From RGIG3009 sp964389495 (GTDB taxonomy: Bacteria > Bacillota > Clostridia > Oscillospirales > Acutalibacteraceae): a stretch of 5,201 nt of DNA. How positions within the stretch are numbered: the stretch's first letter is position 1; every line of letters starts with the position of its first letter. Made by a program: the position numbers and the translations under genes. The DNA lies in the NCBI GenBank assembly GCA_964389495.1, contig CAYMDU010000091.1, positions 1 through 5,201 on the forward strand. Direction: 5' to 3'. Below, piece after piece: positions 1 to 5,080 of the stretch. The notes under the pieces were generated by a model. The model ran no database searches. It was not told where the DNA came from and saw only the letters and a list, made by a program, of their open reading frames with translations.

Positions 1-117
1 TCGGTTGTAAACGCCCTCACGACGGCTCGCTGTCGCTACCAACTTTTTGCGAGTTTGAGAGAGTTCAACTCCCACCTCCGAAAAGTCGAAAAAATCTTTT
101 TCATGTGTCTCTCACAG
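1..117. other. Gene-free left end with small inverted repeats and a tRNA-3'-end-like stretch
   Basis: No gene can be supported here. Several small inverted repeats are visible: GAGTT-C-AACTC at 61-71, GAAAAA-ATC-TTTTTC at 88-102, and GTG/CAC arms around 105-115. The plus-strand sequence at 61-80 reads like the T-loop and 3' acceptor strand of a tRNA, with a TTCAACT loop, then CCCAC, then CTCCG. Its 5' T-stem strand (GAGAG) pairs at only three of five positions. No CCA end, anticodon arm or D arm is visible. Frame 1 on the plus strand is open from the window edge to the stop at 178-180, but it runs straight through a terminator hairpin, so I do not call it a gene. The region may be the tail of something lying to the left, or an intergenic repeat. 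Confidence 0.35.
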
Positions 118-146
118 AAAAAGCACGCCATCGGCGTGCTTTTTTT
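118..146. terminator. Bidirectional intrinsic terminator downstream of the germinant-receptor operon
   Basis: A perfect GC-rich stem lies at 122-129 (AGCACGCC) and 133-140 (GGCGTGCT), closed by a 3-base loop (ATC). A run of A precedes it and a run of seven T follows it (140-146), and these extend the pairing. Read on the minus strand, the stem is followed by five T. It lies about 90 bases beyond the stop of the lipoprotein subunit gene and is the natural end of the minus-strand receptor operon. Its plus-strand U-tract is the longer one, so it could also end a transcript entering from the left of the window. Confidence 0.85.
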
Positions 147-155
147 AACGAAATT

Positions 156-170
156 AATCCCTTTGGGATT
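156..170. repeat. Small hairpin AATCCC-TTT-GGGATT
   Basis: A six-base perfect inverted repeat with a 3-base loop sits between the receptor operon's last stop codon and the main terminator. No clear T-run follows on either strand, so it is not a terminator by itself. It could protect the 3' end of the operon mRNA or simply be an accessory hairpin. Confidence 0.4.
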
Positions 171-234
171 TGTGAAATAAGCAGCTTTCGGCAACTTGAA
201 AAGTACTTTGGCGGGAACTGAATATCCAGTCGTA

Positions 235-1263
235 TCAGGCAAGGCGGAGGGTAACCGTAGCAGCAAAAACGGCGTTTTGCAATGAAGTACCGGAACGACG
301 CGCTAAACCCAGCGGGTCGCTGCCGCAGTCGATAACAGTGTGTTGCAGGGCGGTTTCCACCGTGCATGCCACAGTGGATTGCAAGCGACCAATGAGCTCT
401 TGGGTTTGGGTGGCAGTGAGTGGCCGGGCGGTACCGGTTTCCAGCACGGTGACGCGGCCGCTGACGGCGACGGCAAAATGTGGATCGGTGGCGGTGGGCC
501 ATGTCCAGCGCACCGATAGGCGGTCTAGGCGGGCGGTGATGCCGCCTTCGGTGAATAGGCACTGCGTGGCGGTGCCGGCCGCCAGGCTGAGACCGATGGT
601 TTCATCCACGGTGAGTTCACCTGCCCAACGCCCCGCAGCAAACAGGGCGGTGCCGACCAAGCGCGGGGTACCGTCTGTGACTTCCAGCAACGGCAGAGCG
701 GCGTCGTATAGGCCGGCGGAGGCTCGGCACACATCCAACAAGCAGGCGGACACCGCCTGGCCGCGGCGGCGGCCTTCGGCCAGCAGGTTGGCCACATGGG
801 TGGCGGGAATGGCGTCGCTGTCGGTGGCAACGGTAAGCAAATCGGTGGGGTTACCGCGGCAAACCGCCAACTCCACCAGGGCGCGGCTGTCGCGGTTGGT
901 AAGAAAGTAGTCCAAAGTGGCAAACAGCGACCGGCTTCGGCACTGGGATTCACTGACAGCAATGAGTTGATTTTGCAACAAGTAGGTGCGTTTGCCGGTT
1001 TCGTTAAGAAAGGCTTGCAGGGCTTCGGACACGGTGGCACCGGCGGCGGTGTAGACGGCAGTAGCGGCCGCAGTTTGTTCGGCCAAATTGCCGGCGGTGT
1101 TCAACGGGGCAATGGCCTGCACCGACAGGCGCAGATTCTCCCCGGCCGCGGTGTCAATACCCAGCGCGGTGACCACCGCCCGGTCGCTCACGGCGAGTTC
1201 GGCGCGACAACCGGTACACAGCAGTACGGCCGAGGCGACAAGCAGGGCAAGCACCCGATTCAT
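235..1263 (-). CDS. gerAC: Spore germinant receptor subunit C, Ger(x)C-family lipoprotein
   Basis: This 342-residue protein is the lipoprotein subunit of a GerA-type germinant receptor. In the family it is tethered to the outer face of the spore inner membrane and is needed for receptor function. Residues 1-18 are a short signal peptide and Cys19 is the likely lipidated residue (LLCTGC). The lipobox is slightly unusual because the -3 position is Cys16 rather than Leu. The mature start (residues 20-50) follows the family pattern with the motif VTALGID. Residues 90-145 resemble the conserved segment around LIAVSE and the FLTNRDSR stretch. The C-terminal third has the DPLGLAR motif (316-322) and ends in a short beta-like strand. 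At 342 residues it is a little short for the family. I chose the ATG at 1261-1263 because AAAGGAG sits nine bases upstream; a start 21 codons earlier would precede the signal peptide. Its start overlaps the permease gene's stop as ATGA. The protein has seven cysteines besides Cys16 and Cys19. The symbol is family-level, since paralogue identity (gerA, gerB, gerK) cannot be told. Confidence 0.95.
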   Translation of the reverse strand: MNRVLALLVASAVLLCTGCRAELAVSDRAVVTALGIDTAAGENLRLSVQAIAPLNTAGNLAEQTAAATAVYTAAGATVSEALQAFLNETGKRTYLLQNQLIAVSESQCRSRSLFATLDYFLTNRDSRALVELAVCRGNPTDLLTVATDSDAIPATHVANLLAEGRRRGQAVSACLLDVCRASAGLYDAALPLLEVTDGTPRLVGTALFAAGRWAGELTVDETIGLSLAAGTATQCLFTEGGITARLDRLSVRWTWPTATDPHFAVAVSGRVTVLETGTARPLTATQTQELIGRLQSTVACTVETALQHTVIDCGSDPLGLARRSGTSLQNAVFAATVTLRLA

Positions 1264-2342
1264 GGGCGATTTCTCCTTTCGGTACGATGCAAGCGGACGG
1301 TTAAGGCAGCGGGCAACACCCAACAAAACAGAACAAGTACGGCCGCGTAGACCACGGTGATGGCGGTTTCAGTGGCGGGGGTGACAGTACGCACGGCGGA
1401 GGCGGTCACACACACCAATGCCGCGGCGATGGTACCGGCCAAACGGGCGACGCGACGGGAACCGAGACGGCGGTGCAGTTGCCGACACAGCAGGGTGGCA
1501 AACAATGTGAGACGCACAAACGAGGTACCGAGCCAAATGCCGGTGATAACAATATCGGGGCGTTCGAGCACACCGAGTTGGGCGGCGGCTACGGCAGTGT
1601 GATAGGGATAGGCAGTAACGGCAGCAAAATCACCCAGCACGCCCAAGGCGGTGAGGCACACAGCGGCGGTGACGGCAGCAGTGACAGCGGCGAACACCAA
1701 GTAGGCACGGGCGGCGCGGCGCGGTGAACGCAGGCGGCGACGCGGCAACAACACGACGGTGAGCACTTCGGCAGTGCGCGGGAGTTCGGCCAGTGCCTGA
1801 CGGCACACAGCGGGCCAACCGCCGACGGTGGTGGTTGGCAGATACCACGAACAGGACTGCGGCAACAGGCACAGGCCGATCACAGCAAGCAGCACCACGG
1901 TGAAAACGGCCACAGGGGCAGCGGCGCGTTGCAAAGCGGCCAGGCCGAAGCCGGAAGCGGCGAATGCGGCAGCCACCAACGCGGGCACCAACGCGGGTGT
2001 AACAGTGCTGTGTTGCACAGCGGTATCGACAAAAGCAGACAGGTGGGCCACATCCAGTACCAGCACCCACAGGCACAAAGCAACAACGGCAACCCCCACC
2101 GTGCGGCCCAGAAAACGAGACCGGGCATAGGCAGCATCGGTGAGGGTGCGGTGACGAAGCCAAAACACGGCGGGCAGGGTCAGCAAGGCAATGAGGAAAC
2201 CGCTGAGTACACAGGCGACCAAGCGGTCACGCATGGTAAGGGCACACAGGCCGTCGGACGGCAACAGCAGACATTGCGACAGGCGCGAACACACCAACAG
2301 CAGCACGGGAACACAGCGGTTTACGGGAACGGTGTCGATCAC
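1260..2342 (-). CDS. gerAB: Spore germinant receptor subunit B, GerAB-family permease
   Basis: This 360-residue integral membrane protein belongs to the spore permease family (APC superfamily). In GerA receptors the B subunit is the one shown to bind germinant. About ten hydrophobic segments can be seen, near residues 10-28, 41-63, 81-100, 116-137, 141-161, 186-200, 211-236, 264-287, 302-319 and 325-350. The best family signature is at 245-262, where YPYHTA is followed by GVLERPD, matching the family pattern of aromatic residues then GVLxRxD. The N-terminal SRLSQCLLLPSDG region fits the usual first helix. The start is a GTG at 2340-2342 with AAAGGAGG seven bases upstream. The longer open frame to 2537 only reads through the upstream gene in another frame. 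It overlaps the A subunit stop as GTGA and its own stop overlaps the C subunit ATG, suggesting translational coupling. The sequence is rich in Ala, Val and Leu. Ligand specificity cannot be inferred. Confidence 0.95.
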   Translation of the reverse strand: MIDTVPVNRCVPVLLLVCSRLSQCLLLPSDGLCALTMRDRLVACVLSGFLIALLTLPAVFWLRHRTLTDAAYARSRFLGRTVGVAVVALCLWVLVLDVAHLSAFVDTAVQHSTVTPALVPALVAAAFAASGFGLAALQRAAAPVAVFTVVLLAVIGLCLLPQSCSWYLPTTTVGGWPAVCRQALAELPRTAEVLTVVLLPRRRLRSPRRAARAYLVFAAVTAAVTAAVCLTALGVLGDFAAVTAYPYHTAVAAAQLGVLERPDIVITGIWLGTSFVRLTLFATLLCRQLHRRLGSRRVARLAGTIAAALVCVTASAVRTVTPATETAITVVYAAVLVLFCWVLPAALTVRLHRTERRNRP

Positions 2343-3817
2343 GGGCGACCCTCCTTTGAACGGGCAATGCGGGAACCGGACACCTGCTGCACGGTGAAGC
2401 GGTGGCGGGCCAAGGTGCGCCAATCGGCACGAATGAGGACATCGCGCATGGCGCGAAAACGGAAGGGCGACAGCGGCGCGGTAATGGGGATGCCGGCAAT
2501 TTCCAGCGAGCAAACACTGCACAGCAACAGCAAGCACCCAAGGGTGAGACCGAACAGGCCGAACGCACCGCCCAGCAGAATAAACACCAGACGCAACACG
2601 GCGATACCACCGTAGAGGCTGGGCAGCACAAAGGCACTGACCGAAGTGAGAGCCACAAGAATGACCATGGGAGCGCTGACAAGACCGGCAGCGACGGCGG
2701 CATCACCGATGACGATGGCACCGGCAATGCTGACGGCATGACCGACGGATTTGGGAAAACGCAAACCGGCTTCGCGCATGATTTCGAACACTAAGTGAAT
2801 AAGCAGAGCTTGCACAGTGAGCGAAAACGGAGTACTGCGGGCGGCGTTGACAAACGGAAGCAAAAAGGCAAACGGCAGCATTTCGGCATGATGGGTGCCC
2901 ACAGCCACATAGACACCGGGTAGCAACAGGCTGAGAAAAAAGGCGGTATATTTGAGCAGGCGAAGAAAACTGGCATAGAACGGTGGCTGAGTGTAGTCGT
3001 CCATACACTGGAAATGCTCGGAAAACAAAAAAGGCACCACCAAGGCGAAGGGGGTGCCGTCAACCAGCACTCCCACGCGGCCTTCGGCGAGTTTGCCGCA
3101 CAGGGTATCGGGGCGTTCGGTGGTATCGACACCGGTGAACGCACTGCGGCGGGGGCCTTCCAAAAAGGGTTGGAGATAGCCGGAATCAAGCAGCATGTCC
3201 AGCGGACAGCAGCGCACGCGACGACGCACCCAGCGCAACAGATGCGGTGAAGTGCGGTCGCGCAGGTAGCACAGGCACACGGCAGTTTGGCCGGCGTTGC
3301 CCACGGTGTGCATTTCAAAAGTGAGTTGCGGGGTTTTAAGGCGGCGGCGCACCAACGACAAGTTGACGCGCAAGGCTTCGGTGAAACCTTCGCGGGAGCC
3401 GCGCACGCCGGTTTCGGCCGAAGGTTCGCCCACGCCGCGGATAGCGAAGGCTTGCAAACCGCCGAGCAGAACACGGCCGACGCCGTGAATGAGTATGCCG
3501 GCAAAACCGGAGGTGAGCAGCTCGGTGAGGCGTTCAACAGTGGTGGCTTCCAACAGATCGGTGAAGCCCACCACACTTTCACGCACGGTGTGGTAGAGAA
3601 CGGCAGGGTCGGAATAGGCCGGCGGCAGATTGAGAAGCGGCAAAATAACCGATTCGGACAGGATCTGGCGGTCGACCATGCCTTCGATGCTGAGAAACGC
3701 CGCACGGTGGCCGGCCACACGGGCTTCACGCACCACCAAGTCGGCACTGCCCGCAAAGGCAGTGCGCAAGGCGTCCAGCGCTTGCTGCAGATCGGCGGGT
3801 ATCGGTGTGCTTTTCAC
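2339..3817 (-). CDS. gerAA: Spore germinant receptor subunit A, GerA/SpoVAF family
   Basis: This 492-residue protein (from the GTG at 3815-3817) is the A subunit of a GerA-type receptor, which responds to small-molecule germinants in the spore inner membrane. Residues 1 to about 275 form the soluble N-terminal region. It holds SIEGMVDRQILSE (43-55), the strongly conserved GSREGFTEALRVNLSLVRRR (140-159) running into LKTPQL, and ERPDTLCGKLAEGRVGVLVD (234-253) followed by GTPFALVVP. The C-terminal half is membrane-embedded, with hydrophobic segments near 284-306, 312-327, 333-346, 361-377, 383-403 and 409-434. It also has the family motif REAGLRFPKSVGHAVSIAGA (348-367). Length and domain order are normal and no frameshift is seen. 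I chose the GTG because GAGGGAG lies eight bases upstream. Earlier in-frame ATGs (3880, 3907 and beyond) have no ribosome binding site, overlap the divergent operon's control region, and would precede the likely promoter. Forespore expression is inferred from the promoter. Confidence 0.96.
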   Translation of the reverse strand: MKSTPIPADLQQALDALRTAFAGSADLVVREARVAGHRAAFLSIEGMVDRQILSESVILPLLNLPPAYSDPAVLYHTVRESVVGFTDLLEATTVERLTELLTSGFAGILIHGVGRVLLGGLQAFAIRGVGEPSAETGVRGSREGFTEALRVNLSLVRRRLKTPQLTFEMHTVGNAGQTAVCLCYLRDRTSPHLLRWVRRRVRCCPLDMLLDSGYLQPFLEGPRRSAFTGVDTTERPDTLCGKLAEGRVGVLVDGTPFALVVPFLFSEHFQCMDDYTQPPFYASFLRLLKYTAFFLSLLLPGVYVAVGTHHAEMLPFAFLLPFVNAARSTPFSLTVQALLIHLVFEIMREAGLRFPKSVGHAVSIAGAIVIGDAAVAAGLVSAPMVILVALTSVSAFVLPSLYGGIAVLRLVFILLGGAFGLFGLTLGCLLLLCSVCSLEIAGIPITAPLSPFRFRAMRDVLIRADWRTLARHRFTVQQVSGSRIARSKEGRP

Positions 3818-3825
3818 GGTGATCA

Positions 3826-3832
3826 CTCCCTC
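3826..3832 (-). promoter_or_regulatory. Ribosome binding site that fixes the germinant-receptor A start
   Basis: On the minus strand GAGGGAG is followed eight bases later by the GTG at 3817. A second in-frame GTG at 3826 overlaps this site and is too close to use it. This favours the 492-residue product over the longer open frames. Confidence 0.6.
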
Positions 3833-3834
3833 AT

Positions 3835-3863
3835 CAGCATGCCCGAAACGGCGGTGAATATCC
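3835..3863 (-). promoter_or_regulatory. Possible forespore (sigma-G-type) promoter for the germinant-receptor operon
   Basis: Read on the minus strand, GGATA (3863-3859) is followed by exactly 17 bases and then CATGCTG (3841-3835). The known sigma-G consensus is about GHATR, 17-18 bases, CATNHTA. Each box here has one mismatch (G for H; G for the final A). It is the mirror image of the stronger plus-strand promoter and shares its centre of symmetry. Known GerA-type operons are in the sigma-G regulon, which supports the reading. Against it, the implied start of transcription falls inside the Shine-Dalgarno site, leaving a leader of only about ten bases. Confidence 0.4.
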
Positions 3864-3867
3864 GCCG
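3849..3867. repeat. Inverted repeat CGGCGG-N7-CCGCCG in the divergent control region
   Basis: Six-base perfect arms flank TGAATAT. The repeat covers both proposed -35 boxes (GAATA at 3856-3860 on plus, the complement of GGATA at 3859-3863). It could be an operator for a dimeric regulator acting on both operons, or a by-product of two mirrored GC-flanked promoters. No regulator can be named from the sequence. Confidence 0.4.
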
Positions 3868-3884
3868 GTGCAGTGGGCATACTA
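3856..3884 (+). promoter_or_regulatory. Forespore (sigma-G-type) promoter for the DUF421-DUF4363 operon
   Basis: GAATA (3856-3860) is followed by exactly 17 bases and then CATACTA (3878-3884). Both boxes match the Bacillus sigma-G consensus (GHATR and CATNHTA) with the usual spacing. Transcription would begin near 3890-3892, giving a leader of about 15 bases that carries the GGGAGG ribosome binding site before the ATG at 3906. Sigma-F recognises overlapping sequences, so an early forespore contribution is possible. Confidence 0.7.
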
Positions 3885-3905
3885 GCGGTGTCGGGAGGTG
3901 GAAAC

Positions 3906-4583
3906 ATGGCGATTGTAGCGTTGCGAACAACCATCATCTACATAGTAATTATGGCAGCATTGCGGTTGGCGGGCAAGCGACAACTGGGCGAGTTGCAACC
4001 GGCCGAGCTGGTGGTGACACTGCTGATTGCGGATTTGGCAGCGGTGCCGATGCAAGACAACGGGACGCCGCTGTTAAGCGGGTTGGTGCCGATTGCGGTG
4101 TTGACAGCGTTGGAGCTGATTTTATCAGCGTTGATGATGAAGTGGCGGCCGCTGGCACATTTGGTGAGCGGCAATCCGGTGGTGATTATCCGTGACGGCG
4201 TGTTGCAGCAGCAAGCGTTGCGGCAGTTGCGGCTGACGGTGGAAGATTTGAGTGAAACATTGCGGCAGCAACAGGTGTTCGACCTGCGCACCGTGCAATA
4301 TGCCATTGCGGAAACCAACGGCAAAATCAGCGTGTGGCCCATGCCGCGCGAACGGCCGGCCACGGTGGGAGATTTGCAGGTGTCGGTGTCGGACGATGGC
4401 GCGCCGGTGCCGGTGGTGAGCGACGGACAGCTGGTGAGCTGGGGGCTGGCGATGTGCGGGGTATCGCCCGCGTGGGTGCAGGAAAAACTGCGACGGCGCG
4501 GAGTGCCGCAACGGGAAGTGCTGCTGATGACAGCCGACAAGCAACATCGGGTGTGTATTGTGCGACGGGAGGCAAAACCATGA
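3906..4583 (+). CDS. DUF421 (YetF-like) membrane protein
   Basis: This 225-residue protein matches the DUF421/YetF family, whose biochemical role is not settled. Three hydrophobic segments fill the N-terminal third (about 6-22, 35-50 and 57-78). Between the first two are the family's hallmark residues LAGKRQLGELQPAELVV (21-37) and LLIADLAAVPMQD. The C-terminal cytoplasmic domain begins near residue 84, with GNPVVIIRDGVL (89-100), LTVEDLSETLRQQ (110-122), then VQYAIAETNGKISV (130-143). The DLxExLRQQ and AIxExNG patterns are diagnostic. Length is normal. The ATG at 3906 has GGGAGG eight to nine bases upstream. An in-frame GTG at 3873 lies within the promoter and is rejected. The gene heads a two-gene operon with DUF4363 and diverges from the germinant-receptor operon. 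DUF421 genes also occur in mobile spoVA operons of Bacillus linked to spore heat resistance (recalled knowledge). A spore inner-membrane role here is inferred from promoter and neighbours. Confidence 0.95.
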   Translation: MAIVALRTTIIYIVIMAALRLAGKRQLGELQPAELVVTLLIADLAAVPMQDNGTPLLSGLVPIAVLTALELILSALMMKWRPLAHLVSGNPVVIIRDGVLQQQALRQLRLTVEDLSETLRQQQVFDLRTVQYAIAETNGKISVWPMPRERPATVGDLQVSVSDDGAPVPVVSDGQLVSWGLAMCGVSPAWVQEKLRRRGVPQREVLLMTADKQHRVCIVRREAKP

Positions 4584-4960
4584 AGCGAGCGGTAGCGGCG
4601 GTGATACTGCTGGTGGCGGTGTTGGCGGGGTGCGTGTGGTCGTATGCCACGGAACGGGCACAGTTTGAGCGGCTGCTGACATGGGTCGACACAGCCGAGG
4701 CATGCTATCGCCGTGGGGACACCGACGGAGCACGCCATGCAGCCGAGTCGCTGGCGGCGTGCTACGAAGAAGGATTACCGCTGATGACGCTGTTTCTCCC
4801 CCACGCAGCGTTGACCGAGGCGGAAAAGAGCGTGTGTGCACTGCCATTGTTGCTGGCAGGCGGCGAAGAACGGGATTTTTTGCCGGAGGTGTGCCGGTGT
4901 CGCTTGTTGCTTCGACGATTGTGGGAGCAGGAGCAACCCACACTGCAAACGGTGCTGTAG
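4580..4960 (+). CDS. DUF4363-family protein, probable lipoprotein
   Basis: This 126-residue protein resembles the DUF4363 family, found beside DUF421 genes in Clostridia; its function is unknown. Residues 1-17 form a signal or anchor sequence ending in an exact lipobox, Leu15-Ala16-Gly17-Cys18, so Cys18 is a candidate lipidation site. An uncleaved N-terminal membrane anchor is the alternative. The rest (about 24-126) looks all-helical, with a TPR-like helix pair around 33-62, an acidic stretch at 94-100, and the family-like end TLQTVL. Cysteines lie at 42, 61, 86, 105 and 107. The ATG at 4580 has GGGAGG seven bases upstream and overlaps the DUF421 stop as ATGA, so the two are probably made together. 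Starts further upstream would run through DUF421 in another frame. I infer that it is anchored on the outer face of the membrane that holds its DUF421 partner, by analogy with other membrane protein and lipoprotein pairs. The family call rests on overall pattern and context rather than a catalytic motif. Confidence 0.85.
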   Translation: MKRAVAAVILLVAVLAGCVWSYATERAQFERLLTWVDTAEACYRRGDTDGARHAAESLAACYEEGLPLMTLFLPHAALTEAEKSVCALPLLLAGGEERDFLPEVCRCRLLLRRLWEQEQPTLQTVL

Positions 4961-4975
4961 GAGTACCAAGAGGAC

Positions 4976-5020
4976 AAAAAAGCAAGCCATTCACACTTGG
5001 ATTCAAGTGCGAATGGCTTG
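4976..5020 (-). terminator. Intrinsic terminator of lysS
   Basis: A long hairpin has 17-base arms (4983-4999 and 5004-5020) with 16 pairs, one A/C mismatch and a GATT loop. On the minus strand it is followed by one base and then six T (complement of 4981-4976). It begins about 60 bases past the lysS stop. On the plus strand the sequence after the stem is TTGTGTTTAC, a weak U-tract, so it may slow the opposing transcript but is mainly a minus-strand terminator. Confidence 0.85.
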
Positions 5021-5046
5021 TTGTGTTTACGGTTTCGAGACCGCAC

Positions 5047-5070
5047 AGCCCGCTTGCAATCGGGCTTTTT
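5047..5070 (+). terminator. Intrinsic terminator of the DUF421-DUF4363 operon
   Basis: The stem AGCCCG (5047-5052) pairs with CGGGCT (5061-5066) around an 8-base loop and is followed by a T-run (5066-5070) on the plus strand. The minus-strand reading has no T-run after the stem. It ends 11 bases short of the convergent lysS stop codon. Confidence 0.75.
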
Positions 5071-5080
5071 GAGTTTCAAA

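Noticed and set aside
44..83. A genuine tRNA gene
   Set aside because: Only a T-loop and acceptor-like 3' strand are visible. The T-stem has two mismatches, there is no matching 5' acceptor strand, and no cloverleaf can be built.
1..180. Plus-strand frame open from the left edge to the stop at 178-180, as a possible gene tail
   Set aside because: It reads through a strong bidirectional terminator and a second hairpin, so at most the first part could be coding. No known family was recognised.
217..248. Second TGAATATCC motif in an inverted repeat (ACTG-AATATC-CAGT), as another sigma-G promoter
   Set aside because: It shares nine bases with the promoter region at 3855-3863, but no CATNNTA-like -10 box lies 17-18 bases away on either strand.
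1929..2615. Plus-strand open frame of 228 codons opposite the receptor B and A genes
   Set aside because: The product is Gln-, Arg- and His-rich without domains, and it crosses the boundary of two well-supported opposite-strand genes.
3873..3905. Upstream GTG start for DUF421 giving 11 extra residues
   Set aside because: It lies within the promoter (overlapping the spacer and -10 box) and lacks a ribosome binding site, whereas the ATG at 3906 has a strong one.
3287..4195. Long plus-strand open frame (about 300 codons) opposite the receptor A gene
   Set aside because: It is antisense to a clear GerA-family protein and out of frame with DUF421. The product is low-complexity, rich in Gly, Ala, His and Gln, with no recognisable motif. 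GC-rich DNA commonly gives such shadows.
4125..5006. Minus-strand open frame of 293 codons opposite DUF421-DUF4363
   Set aside because: It covers both plus-strand genes and half of the lysS terminator hairpin, has no family signature, and is rich in Pro and His as expected for a shadow frame.
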